Shown here: piece by piece, positions 41,264 to 53,100 of the stretch
How the letters are laid out: each line of letters opens with the position of its first letter
How positions within the stretch are numbered: the stretch's first letter is position 1
Notes under the pieces: model-generated
The model's input: only the letters and a program-made list of their open reading frames with translations
What the model was told of the DNA's origin: nothing
The model's database searches: none
Origin: Lonicera japonica
Taxonomy: Eukaryota; Streptophyta; Magnoliopsida; Dipsacales; Caprifoliaceae
NCBI GenBank assembly: GCA_021464415.1
Contig: JAKCWG010000771.1
Span: 203,136-267,135 of the forward strand
DNA: 64,000 nucleotides
Direction: 5' to 3'
Translations under genes and position numbers: made by a program

Positions 41264-44200
41264 TCAACGCTGAGGAGAAGGGGGAGGATCCATCATACGC
41301 GGCCGCTTCGCTTCCGTCTCTCCCGCACCCTCTGCTGGACTCTCCGAGACTGTACGACCCTCGCCATGAGGAGAAGGACCAAGCCGGGAAGTACGCCTCG
41401 ACTGCTGAACCGACTGGGACGGCGCCGCCGATCGAGACCGCGAGCGTGACGGATGATAGGTGGCAGTCGTATCGCCCGCCAGGCGCCTGCTGTACTGCCT
41501 CATGTACTCCGTAGGGAAGGGAGCCGCAAATGTCAGCAGCCCGTACATGTTGAAGTAGCTCCTCAACAACTCAGCTACCTCGCAAAGCAGGAATGAGCCC
41601 CTCTGTCAAAACCAAAATTACCAGTCAACAACATTCATAAACCCACACATGTACCATCTTTTTACAAGATAACATACCTCCTCGTCCGAGACATGCGCTA
41701 GGGCCCCCATCCGCTCATCGTCCACAGGTATATCGGGAATCCGGTAGCTTTTCGGTAGACCAAGATCTAGGTAGGGAATCTCCCGCGGGTACTCCGGAAT
41801 CGAGTAGGACGTCGACGCCCCACCAGCCTGTGACGGACCAGCTCCGCCAACGCCGCCCACCGGGGGTGTGTCCTCCCCGGTATCCTCTCCCACCTCGGGC
41901 TCAGGCGCCACTGCTTTCCCCTTCCCCTTGTCACCAGCCTCGCCCGCCGGAGCCTGGCCTATACCTGCCTCCGCCTGCAACTGCGCCTCCCTCTCCCCTA
42001 ACTCTCGCAAAACTATACCGCGGGCCGCACCTGATGATGGAGTCGACAGCGAATACGGCCTCAAACCCACCGACCCGGCACCAGGCGAACCAACAGGCGT
42101 GCGCAGTAACGGTGAGAAAGATACATGCTGGGCCCAATCCATATCTCCTGGCGCAAACACAGGGGACGATCCCGACATCGACCCGCGACCCTCTGGCATC
42201 TGCGCCGCCTCCAACATCTGCCTAATATCCTCTGACGACAGTTGAGGTGTCCTCCCTGCCATCGCCGGTGGAATAGGCGGCCTCGATACTGGACTCCGAC
42301 CTCCCAATGGACTCCTCCCGCCCCTCGCAGCCCTACCTCGTCCAGGCGAGACCGCAGCAGTCGGCCCCTCGACCCCTCTTCCTCCTGACCCAACCGGGGG
42401 TGACCCGCAGTTGCCTCCTCCCAAGGGCACCTCCTCCGACCCCCCTTCGTCCTCCTCCTCCTCCTCCACATGCTACGGCTCCTCGTCCCTCTCTCCATGC
42501 GGATCCTCATCGTCCGAATCCACGATCCCCTTAGCCCTCCGGTTCGGCCCAGGGGCAGACTGATGTGGGACCCGCTGTGAGATATACAGCTGCCCCCGGA
42601 TGAACAACGGATCTCCCCCGACAGCAGCGTACCTTGCGTATATCACTCTGCCGCGCACCCCCCTCATCTCTCGCATCAAGTAGCGGTGCGCGAAGGTCCC
42701 ATACTCTCCCTCAACCAGCAAACCCTCCATCGGGACGCCTCCCAAGAACGCAGCCCGCTCCTCTCCGGATAGCGTGCCCGGCCGCCTCATTGCCGCTGGA
42801 GGCCAGGCCGGAACCCTAAAGCCTAGCCCAGGAGTGTGCTGCCGCACCACGCGCTCTCCCAGGTAGAAGGCCGCACAGTACTCGTGCAAAAATAGCCGCC
42901 TCGAACGGGCCGCCGCCAACGCATCCGCATACCCCCACTGTTGCGTCACGAATGCAGGCCATGGGCTCCACTGCACCTGCCACATTGAACATACGCTAAT
43001 AAATAACTTAACTTTCTTTTTCGAAAATAATTAAAATCTCAGTTAAGTCAATCTCATACCCGATCTAGCTGGAGGCCTGAGACGTCGCCCGCACTGACGT
43101 CCGGGGTCAGATACCGATACACCCCAACTATGTTCCCGCTATAATACCGTCTGAAGAGCGGGAACTCATCTGTGAAGGTCGGATGCAAATGGATCTGACC
43201 AATACCCTGATGGGTATGTGCAATAAACCACATCTGTTGCAAATTATCACATTTTTTAGGAAAAAACCGTCAAATTTTATTTAACAATCGCACGCTTTTC
43301 TCATAAAAAGATAATTGAGTTTTTTTGTTTAAGTAATTACCTCCCAAAGCGTGACCAGTCCGCGATGGTTGAGCTCCATATGCCGGCACACCAAGTCCAT
43401 CGACTCGTATAGCACCGCCAGCACGTATCCTCCCCAGGCAAATGTGTACAGTTGGTCGAAGAACGGCAAGTAAGGCAGCCACCATAGCCGTAGGTTGTCG
43501 CCGCCCCGTGCGTAGAAGAAATCGTGTATCAATAGCAGTATAAAGCACCGAGACAGATGCCGAACCTCCTGCCGTGTCATCGGTCCATCCCCAAACCTCT
43601 CGCTCTCTGCCTCGATGTGATGAACCATCGCAGTGTGGGGTATCCCGTCTGCCACGATCCGACTCGACCTCCAACCTAGTGCCGCACCCATCCCATCTTG
43701 AGTAACTCGCAACCGAGGGTTGGGCGCCAGAGCCTCTCCTCCAAATGGCAGTCCCGTCAGCACGAACACGTCCTCCGGGGTCAGCGTCATCTCGCCCCAA
43801 CTCCAATGGAAGGTGTGAGTCGTATCCCACCATCTCTCCCCCAATACCGTCGGCAGACTCACTGATCGCTGGAACTCTCCGCCAGGAAGCACCTCGATGA
43901 ATCGTCCGAATGGGGTCGCGCTCAAATAGGCCCTCACCAGCGGGGGTAGCTGATCTCGTAACTCCGGTGCAGCACGAGTGATACCACGGCATCGTCCAAT
44001 CCTCTGACACAATCACATGTTTTAATAATAACATTTTAGAACTCACTACTTAATACTGGATAATATAGATTTTAAGTAAACTATGTTAAGTATGTCGATT
44101 ATGGCAAGTAATTATTAAATTTATAATATTTCATGCATATCATGGCATTGCATATTTTAAAATATCAGAGCATAGAAATCAGCATATACCCGAGTACGGC

Positions 44201-44495
44201 GACGGATCTCGTGTGCCGCAGGCTCCATCAGTAGCCACTCCCGTCCCTCTCCCGGCGAGATCGAGGGCACGTCACGATACATCACTCGCTGCAACGACCC
44301 GTCCGCCCCCAGTGGACCCTCCCAAGCCACCCCCTCCCAATCGTCATGGCGTCTCGCACATACTAGTCATCCGTCCATCATCGCTGTGATAGAATCCATC
44401 TCATCGCCAGGGAGTAGCTCCGGCGCCTCCCCGCCCTCCGGTGGGCCCCCCATCATCATGAACACGAAAACCGATAGTAGCCTCGCAAACGCCAT
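41264..44495 (-). pseudogene. E2 antisense PMD gene, five exons, two in-frame stops
   Basis: Exons on the minus strand: 44495-44190, 44003-43341, 43233-43060, 42976-41678 and 41602-41264. All introns have GT...AG ends and phase 0, giving about 926 codons without a frameshift. Exon 1 has RRHDDWEGVAW and WLLMEPAAHEIRRR. Exon 2 has the PMD core, RWWDTTHTFHWSWGE then MTLTPEDVFVLTGLPFGG. Exon 3 starts MWFIAHTHQGIGQIH. Exon 4 has LHEYCAAFYLGERVVRQH and RYLMREMRGVRGRVIYARY, an acidic stretch (VDSDDEDPHGERDEEP) and a Gly/Pro/Ser-rich disordered region. Exon 5 ends in a basic tail (SRSRSRSAAPS, then AKRPRMM) that could be a nuclear signal. Stops: TGA 44367-44369 in exon 1 and TAG 42473-42475 in exon 4. 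Confidence 0.85.
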
Positions 44496-44604
44496 CACTC
44501 ACTTTGTATAAGACACTCGTTAAAACTTTTTGAAAATTGGACAGTTGTATGCTAGAAAGAGAAGTTGCAGGAAGAAGTGGTGAGGAATGATTCAAAACAG
44601 GCCA

Positions 44605-44770
44605 CTATTTATAGGAAATAGGAGCCAGCCGCAGGCTAGCCAGCCGTACGGCTGGCCCCCAACCGTACGGTTGGCTCCCAGCCGTATGGCTGGGGGGTCA
44701 AACCCTGCGGCTACCCCCAACCGCATGCTCCCAGCCGCACGCCCTGCGACTACCCCGTGCGGCTACCCTC
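44605..44770 (-). promoter_or_regulatory. Promoter of the E2 PMD gene: TATA box and phased palindromes
   Basis: CTATTTATAG (44605-44614) is the TATA box on the minus strand, 110 bp before the ATG. Upstream are CCAGCCGTACGGCTGG (44640-44655), CCAACCGTACGGTTGG (44659-44674) and CCAGCCGTATGGCTGG (44678-44693), exactly 19 bp apart. GCCGCACGCCCTGCG and GTGCGGCT variants follow up to about 44766, as in the E2 LTR. Confidence 0.85.
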
Positions 44771-45019
44771 ATTTTTGACCAATTTGACCCAAAAAAAAAA
44801 AAAAAGGGGGGGGGAAGACACTGATAAGTTCTGAATTAACCTTTTTCCAACACAAGAGGACCAAGACTCACACACACGCACGAGATGACTCATCAATGCC
44901 CGAAGCTTGACATTCCAAAGTCTGTGGAGGAACCGAAATTCAAAAGGATCGATCTATTATCCGGAAGGCTCGAATCTGACAGATAAACGGGGAAGGTGTA
45001 AAAGAGGAATCGGGTACCA

Positions 45020-45325
45020 GAAAAAATTGAAAGAGTAGAAAAGGGCAAAATCCCGTTGGTCCAAGTGAGGAAAAAGTGAAAAAAAAAATTAAAAAATAAA
45101 AAAAAATGAAGAAAATCGACAGGGAGAGCCACACTAAGAGTGACAGCTGTGCCAAAAGGCGGAGGGCTACATCTTAGGTGAGTAAGGCTCCTGTTTTGGA
45201 AAAAGCCAAGAAATAAAAAGGCAAGGAAAGTCCGAAAGCCCAAAATGAAAAGGCCGGATAATCAAAAGAGGGAGCAATAAGGGTATCGAAAAACAGAAAA
45301 CGATACAGGACCAACATCTTCCCTG
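45020..45325. other. Conserved 3' non-coding block of E2
   Basis: ATTGAAAGAGTAGAAAAG, GAGCCACACTAAGAGTGACA, TTAGGTGAGTAAGGCTCCTG and TAAGGGTATCGAAAAACAG, in the same order as in E1 and E3. The plus strand has a strong 5'-splice-site-like GTGAGTAAG at 45178. Confidence 0.65.
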
Positions 45326-45609
45326 TAGAAAAACCAGAGGGTAGCCTGAGGATGATTGAGAAATTCAAGCGAAACTCTGTCCCCATGACCGAAGAGAGGA
45401 AGGCTGAGGGTAGAGAAATGTCAGATCCCAAATTCATGCACAACGGTTCGACTGTTTTAAGAAAAGTTGATCCAAAATTTCGACTCCCGATAAAGCCAAA
45501 GGTCAAAACTGAGGATAGAAAGGAATGGGAAAGAAAAGGCACTCCAACTCGCGAAGCAGTTCTCTCTAGCATATTATTCTTAAAACAACAAAGCAGTGTC
45601 TGAATAACA

Positions 45610-46870
45610 CTTACCGCACGTTCCCCAAGATGGGAATTTCCCGAATTCTTCAAGTAGGAATTCTTCGCATTCCCCACGATGGGAATTTTTCCGAAACCCC
45701 TTTCCCCACGAAGGGAAATAACGACTCCACGTGTTCCCCACGATGGGAATTTCCCGAATTCTTCAAGTAGGAATTCTTCGCATTCCCCACGATGGGAATT
45801 TTTCCGAAACCCCTTTCCCCACGAAAGAAAGTAACGACTCCACGTGTTCCCCACGAAGGGAATTTTTTCGGATTCCTCAGAGTTAGGAATTCTTCGCATT
45901 CCCCACGATGGGAATTTTTCCGAAACCCCTTTCCCCACGAAGGAAAATAAAGACTCCACGTGTTTCCCACGAAGGGAAATAAAGACTCCACGTGTTTCCC
46001 ACGAAGGGAATTTTTTCGGATTCCTCAGAGTTAGGAATTCTTCGCATTCCCCACGATGGGAATTTTTCCGAAACCCCTTTCCCCACGAAGGGAAATAACG
46101 ACTCCACGTGTTCCCCACGAAGGGAATTTTTTCGGATTCCTCAGAGTTAGGAATTCTTCACATTCCCCACGATGGGAATTTTTCCGAAACCCCTTTCCCC
46201 ACGAAGGGAAATAACGACTCCACGTGTTCCCCACGAAGGGAATTTTTTCGGATTCCTCAGAGTTAGGAATTCTTCACATTCCCCACGATGGTAATTTTTT
46301 CCGAAACCCCTTTCCCCACGAAGGGAAATAACGACTCCACGTGGTCCCCACGAAGGGAATTTTTTCGGATTCCTCAGAGTTAGGAATTCTTCGCATTCCC
46401 CACGATGGGAATTTTTTCGAAACCCCTTTCCCCACGAAGGGAAATAACGACTCCACGTGGTCCCCACGAAGGGAATTTTTTCGGATTCCTCAGAGTTAGG
46501 AATTCTTCGCATTCCCCACGATGGGAATTTTTCCGAAACCCCTTTCCCCACGAAGGGAAATAACGACTCCACGTGTTCCCCACGAAGGGAATTTTTCGGA
46601 TTCCTCAAAGGTAGGAATTCTTCGCATTCCCCACGATGGGAATTTCTTCCGATCCCCTTTCCCCACGAAGGGAAATAACCTTTACCGCCTATTCCCCAAG
46701 AAGGGAATTTTTCCTGGATTCCTTAGAGTTAGGAATTCTTCGCATTCCCCACGATGGGAGTTTTTTTTCCGATCCCCTTTCCCCACGAAGGGAAATAACC
46801 TTTACCGTGCATTCCCCACGAAGGGAATAACTCTATCCCCACACTCCCCACGATGGGAGTTTTTCAAATT
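45610..46870. repeat. About 116-bp tandem array built of CCCCACGAAGGGAA hairpins
   Basis: AGTTAGGAAT recurs at 45881, 46029, 46145, 46261, 46378 and 46494, giving a main period of 116 bp and one longer unit. Each unit contains several inverted repeats such as TTCCCCACGAAGGGAA. It occupies the same place as the E1 array. Long open frames on both strands are repeat artefacts. Bases 46871-47284 to the right show no gene, only short GAGGGT repeats near 47040-47090. Confidence 0.92.
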
Positions 46871-47284
46871 TTCTCAGAAGATACTGATTTCTTCTTACAC
46901 CGCATCCCCACAAAGGGATACATCTGAAAACTAGAAACACTCTCTTCTTTAAGAAATAGGAAACCTTTGAAGCACTTTTTCGTTATGATCATTTGGACAC
47001 AACGAATTGTCAAAACTCCTCGCATGGAGTCCTGCACACCGAGGGTGGTGTGCCGCTGAGGGTAACGCACCACTGAGGGTAGACGGAAGAAAAGAGTGAT
47101 GCATCGGGTCGCCTAGCCGAAAGGAAAGAAGCGGTCATAGATTGCATCGCCTGGAACGCAACGAGATCCATATGCCAGGAAAGGGTATATTCTGATTCAA
47201 TTATCACCGCATCGAGATTCGCCCGAGAGTCGTGAATCGTTGTCTTCTTATCGTCCCGGAATTCTTGCGGACAAGAATCCCGGG

Positions 47285-47295
47285 ACGAGAGGGTC
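47285..47295 (+). other. Polypurine tract of E2
   Basis: ACGAGAGGGTC abuts the 3' LTR and shares GAGAGGGTC with E1. Confidence 0.65.
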
Positions 47296-47484
47296 TGTGA
47301 ACACCCCAATCCACGACTCTCGAGTAAACTCTGGTTTTCTTAAAACAAGCATCTTGCGTTTTTGTGTTGAGTTATCATGCATATAGAAGACCGATAGGAA
47401 AGACTCCATTTTTGGCCACGTTGGGAGTCTGATATAACCTTGGTTGCCTTTTCGCTTACTAGGACGGGGATCGTTATTTCCCGT
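47296..47484 (+). repeat. Truncated 3' LTR of E2
   Basis: TGTGAACACCCCAATCCACG and the following about 150 bp match the 5' LTR almost perfectly. The sequence then breaks at CTTGCC and continues directly as E3 leader. U3 motifs, TATA box and U5 are missing. Confidence 0.9.
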
Positions 47485-47927
47485 CTTGCCCCCTGACGTG
47501 GTGCCTGGATTTTATTGTTGACCTGACCTAGAGGCGCATTAGAGTCCATTCATTGACATAGACATATGTTTAGGATTTCCCCTTTATGTTATATATGATT
47601 GTAAAGAAATATCTTTTTTAAATAAAAATGGCGTTTTCAAAATACACCTCGAAGATAATATATTTGCAATCAAAACTTTTAAAAAATTCTTGTTTTGCAC
47701 GCACTTTCACAAATCATGCATTGGTTCTACGAGTGTGAATTTACCCCGAACCCTCGGAAGTATTATAAGTGAGTAGGGAGTTGGCTTGCTTGGGCCGACA
47801 TAAACCGAAAGCATTTACTTCCACTCTCCTTGGCCAAGTACGCCCCCGAGGTATATCGAGTGACGAGAACACTCACGTACCCGGGAAGTATATCAAAAGA
47901 TTCTTGCACGTACCCGCCCCTAGGGTA
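47485..47927 (+). repeat. Second copy of the E3 leader 5' part
   Basis: Near-identical to 24186-24629, with only about two differences noticed. It begins at CTTGCCCCCTGACG fused to the truncated E2 LTR and ends in GGGTA. Confidence 0.9.
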
Positions 47928-49561
47928 TGTTGACCTTGAAGGTCTTAATCTTATTTTGATAATAACAATAAATTAATCATGTGTAATTTAACATGTTCTT
48001 GATATAAGATTATAGATTTCTTATTTGTAAAATCAAGAATAGCATGATTCCTCAAAGGAAGTTTGACAAGGATCATTCAATCAATATCCGATCAAGTCAA
48101 CGAAGCATTCGACTAAAACCGATCTACCCGAATTCAGATCATTCTTCTACAAGCGTTGGACAAGACAAGAAGATCAATCTCATCACCCACAAGCTAGCAA
48201 TGCAAAACCATGAAGCACAAAGATCAAGAATCATATGCAAAAGCTTCAAGGGAAAAGCTTTAAGTGAAGAATCAATTTGAAGAAACAAATCGAAGCATTC
48301 GAAGACTCATCTATTCGGTAATTGAGTGTTTGCTTAGGATTAATGTAAAGTTTCTTAATTGATTGATTATATAGCTCAAACATATTCATGCATCTTTTAA
48401 AGATTGATTCAAACTAGCTTGAAATTGAATTTATTTGAAAAACATCATTTTACAAAAACCGAGTTTCAAAATAAATTCATATTAATTTTAAATGATCATA
48501 TTTTAAGCTATAATAAAAATGGGTATCTTAGAAACATATATTTGAGGTTCAAAAATCATTAGAATTTTATTTGGAACTAAATTATTAAATTGGAAAAATA
48601 TTTTTATTTATCGTTTAAAATTCGCTCAATTTTTGCCCAGTTTTGATCTAACGGTAAAATGGAGGCCTTCCTGAACTCCGATCATTTTGAAATTTTTACA
48701 GTAGTTAGACAACATCTCCTGGAAATTTTGACAAAAAATTGAGCATGATCCAACGGTCTAATTGAGAGAAATTAACAAAACAATTTTGAATTGTTTTGTC
48801 AAAACTAGCTGTTGGAAAGTTTGAAAATGTATACCTTGGAGCCAAAACCTCTCTTAATCATCCCCAACGGCCATATGATTTTGTAAGCTATAAATATGAT
48901 GTCTTAGACATGTTTTAACACACTTGAATCATTCTACAAACTTTTTTTACATATATACAAAGTTATTCAAGTATTATTGATCATATTCTTCATTTTTGAG
49001 CTATATATTTTGATCAATTTTGATATCACTTAGTGTGAGCTTCATTTGTATTTTGTCATATACAAGAGAGATATTGTACATTGGTGTTTGTCACCAAAAC
49101 TCATTTTGAATCATAATTGTGAGAGGTGTATCTCATAGATTAGCAAGAGGGATTTCTTGTGAGAGTATTGAGGGTGTTTCAATACTTGTAAGAGTGTGTG
49201 AGAAGAATACACTTGTAGAGGTTTGATCTTCACCCGGAAGGAGATCGGTTATAGTGGAAATTCTCAGGGAACTAACCGAGTGCGGAGTAGGGGGAACAAG
49301 CCGAACCGTGTGGACAAAAAATATTCGACTTCAAATTGGTTCAATCTTTCTTACTCAATCTCTTTATTTATTTGTTATATTAATTGATTAAAGTTGCTTA
49401 TATTATTGCTTATTATTGGGATTGATTATTTAATTGATTGTTTTCCTTGATAAACTTATTTAACTAATTTGCTTTACATAAATATTTTAAAAACGTTTTA
49501 ATTCCGCATTAAGTTTTTAAAACCCTATTCACCCCCCCTCTAGGGTATTTTCCGACCTACA
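47928..49561 (+). mobile_element. Solo copia LTR with GGGTA target-site duplication
   Basis: The LTR runs from TGTTGACC to GACCTACA (1634 bp), flanked by GGGTA at 47923-47927 and 49562-49566. It interrupts the E3 leader: removing it joins CCCTAGGGTA to TATCGCGAGG, which matches the uninterrupted E2 leader near 31335. It is nearly identical to the copia 5' LTR at 24630-26264. Confidence 0.93.
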
Positions 49562-50167
49562 GGGTATATCGCGAGGTCTTGCCAAATAGGAGGGAGCCTA
49601 AAGCCTTCACCTTGCATTACACCTGCGTTGCATATAGGAAGAGTCAAAGATAGAACACTCTTATACTTTTTTATCAACCGTGAGGAGTTCGTACCACGTA
49701 GGGCCTTGTCATGTATATCTCCCCCAGATATTGGCAAGTACGGCCGGAGGCTATCCAACCTCCGTCGTAGAAATTTACATCGAGATCACCTCGTTGTGAC
49801 TTTCCCCGGTACATCTCCCATGAAAAGCAACTCAAGAGGAGAGATATTCCAAATTTTCATAAAATCAAAAGATGAGTTTTTCAAAATTCGGGACAAATAG
49901 GATAACCCAAGGAGCACTTTGCTGCCTATCCTAAACTCCCACTGGGAATTCACTCAAGTTGTTGTTGACGTGTCTTTCTAAAACACCCGAAACTTGGTTT
50001 TTTGTTGTTTTTTCTTTCTTCATGGTTCTTTTGGCAAAATTGAGACACATCATAGTCTTCCTCATCTTCGCCCATGGTTCCGTCTACAGCCGTAATACAA
50101 CGACAGTCTGGAAGGTTAGGCTGGTCGGGATCTCACCGGAAGATTAGTAAGACCAAGCACACCCGCG
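49562..50167 (+). other. E3 leader, 3' part
   Basis: Continues the leader after the copia LTR (CTTGCCAAATAGGAGGGAGC, as in E2 near 31351). It is non-coding up to the gag ATG. Confidence 0.65.
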
Positions 50168-53100
50168 ATGGTCGATGGACGCGAAAATCAAGAGACAGAT
50201 CAGAGCCTAGCCGAGGCATCTGCAGCTCAGCCGACTTTAGCCGAGATGCATCGTTTGCTAATGACCGTTAGCATGAGTCTGGCAAACCTCATGAATGAAC
50301 AACAGAGTACCCGAGTTTGAGTAGAAGAGTTGTCAGCCGGGCAGGTCGCGCCACTGGGGTTCGAACGACTTCCACCGAATCGAGATCAAGGGCAGTCATC
50401 GCAAGTACTTCCCCCAGTTCAAGGAACCAATCCACCTCAAACGGGCCCTGTCATCGCCGGTCCCGTTCAGACCGACCCCAACAATCAGAATCAATGGGCC
50501 CCGGATTCAGGACCCACTTATCAGCAACAAGAGCCATCCATCATCTAGCCACAACCTCAGCAAGGTCTTGATCCCAATACAACCATGGCGCAAGTTGCCG
50601 CAAGACTATTCTACCACTGGCCCACTAGCCCCTCCCAATGAATACCCACAACATCAACCGACTCCGGCAGTGTATGCAGAATCGGTTATAGCTCAGGAAT
50701 AGCCCGATGAGGTGTCGAGAGAAAGTGAAGAAATGAAGAAATTAAAAAAGCAGATGAAGGTTCTGCAAAGAGGGATCTCCTTGATAAAAGGAGGAGATGA
50801 GATTACAGATATGAATGCTTTTTCCCTTCCTCCCAGAAGCAAGATTGCCTCAGGGATTCAAGCTCCTTCCATCACCAAATTTACAGGGACCACGCCCCCC
50901 AACATCATCTTCATCCTACATCAGATCCATGCAAGTACCAGGCTATGGAGAGCCAGAATTGGCTCAGGCTTTACACATGACTCTCACGGGGGCCGCCCTG
51001 AGATGGTTTTTCGATCTGGGAGACTCCACACGACGACTTGGGGAGATATTGTCAAAGAGTTCATGAATAAATATGGGTCCAATGAAGATTTGGAAATTAC
51101 TCGCAAGCAACTTGGAAATGCATAAGCAAGGTGAGAAAAGAAAGCTTTAGCGATTTCATCACACGTTGGAGAGAGATGGCCTCCCAATGTCCAAACGGCC
51201 CGATGAAGAAGAACAGTTGGAAATCATATAGAGGAATTTTACTCCAGCTGTATTAAGTAGTACGGGAAAGCATGTGTTCCACACTTCAGGAGCCTTGTAA
51301 AGCATGGGGTCACAAGTAGAAGAAGATTGGCTAAGAAAGCAGAGAATGATACCAAGAAAGCCCTCATACGCAGGGAAAAAATGGCCCACTCTCCACTTTA
51401 ACCAAATAAGCTCATACCCATATCACAAAAATTCGTTTCAACAGCCACAACAAGCACCTCCGATGAATTGGCCCCGCACAAGGAGATTCTTCGAGCACAC
51501 GAAGCACAAGAGAAAAGAAACTTCTGTACCCTTCCCACTACCCTGGTCAAAAGCCTGGAACTACTTCGAAAGGCCGGACTACTCACTCCACTTAACCAAC
51601 GTCCTCCACCGAATCTATTCCGGCACCTGGAAAATGAATGAGAATTGTGCATACATCAGGCCGCAGGCCATGACACGGAACGTTGTTGGCTCTCCGCCAT
51701 CGTATTCAAGACCTAATCGAGGCTGGTACTATACCGCACCGCGGGCCCAATTGTTACCAACAACCCCTTCCCAACCATGCTCCACCTACAGGAATTAACG
51801 CCTTGACCACTGATGAAGAAGGCTTTGATCCAGTAAGACTTAACCGAGATGACCCAGCCTACAAAAACACCAGTTGTGCTACCAACAAAGGCTCAAGTGG
51901 CCCCAGGCCTCAATCCAATAATCGACCAATGGATGGCTAAAATGAACTTCCTCACCCGGGCAGGGGTTAGGAAAGACTAATCAGGGGATCCACAACCACT
52001 CACAATCAAGACCAATCCAGAAAAACAGGGATAGGATGGACCCCAGGATAAGAAGAAACAACCATGGAAGCCCCGAGGCCCCCTAAGGAGACAATTTGTA
52101 TGACAGAAACCTCCCCCAAGCTTCAGTTGGTCGACAGAACCAAAATCATCGAAGTCTCAGAGGAATCAGACCAACATCTCTTTGGATACAAACAAAATTA
52201 CCCGTTCGGGAAGGGTATATATCAGTCCCCGCTAATCGATGTCGAGAAATCAATTCCTCCTAAGGAAATAGGAGACGATCGGGGTATTGGAACAGTTGAA
52301 GAAACTCAGGCACATATCACCATTTGGGGCGGCCTCCTGGTCGCCTCCCAAACCTCATAGGACCGCTTTCATCAAACTCGTAGATGAGGCCGTCATATCA
52401 ACAGACTCTACGCCCGAACAACTGCCAAACATGATTGGGTCACTTACAGTTCAAAGAAGTCTGTCATTTTCAGATGAAGACTTATCTCCATTGGGGAGAA
52501 ACACAGTTTGGCTCTTCATATTTCTATCAGGACCCGAGGGAAAATCCTGCCGCAAGTTCTCATCTCGACAACGGGTCGACTATAAACGGTCTGTCCCTGA
52601 AGACCGCCTAAATGTATGGTATCTTAGACTCAGAGCATTCTCCGTCAGCTGTGACTGTTAGAGCCTATGATAATACAGGAGGCCGTTCTGGGTTCCCTAA
52701 AGCTAGATTCATGGTCGGTCACGAAAACTTTCCAGCGAGTTCCAAATCATAGACATTCCTCAGTTTCAACCTCCTGTTAGGAAGAGGCATGGCTACATGA
52801 CATAGGAGCACTCCCCTCCTCTTACACCAGAAGATCAAGTATACCATTCGAAGAAATGTAAATCACCATCCAAACTAGAGTCCGTGGACCTTGGCAGATC
52901 TGGAATTACCTGTTCTGGGTATCGGAAGCCAGAGCATACAGCTGGGGGCTTTTCCTATGAGCCTCATGTACAAGCTCTCACCACGCAAAGAATCGAGTAT
53001 CTTCCCCCCGATAATATCCCGGTCTCAGCAGCAAGATCACGAAGATGCTGAGGATGATGAAATACTTACCTGGAGGCAGTCTGGGAATGGGACAGCCAGG

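Larger units (their letters stand above)
29682..47484 (+). mobile_element. Tat-lineage element E2, nearly complete, with two antisense genes
   Basis: 5' LTR 29682-30860, primer site 30862-30879, leader to 31995, gag-protease 31996-35034, pol 35041-38981, antisense DUF7745-like gene 39294-40526, antisense PMD gene 41264-44495, conserved block, tandem array to about 46870, polypurine tract, and a 3' LTR starting at 47296 cut off near 47484. The two LTR starts differ at only a couple of positions over about 150 bp, apart from an indel. No target-site duplication can be checked because the right end is missing. Confidence 0.9.

Noticed and set aside
45650..46934. Many overlapping open frames on both strands, such as repeats of SWGKGFRKNSHRGE
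   Set aside because: They arise from the tandem array, recur in several frames and have no domain match.
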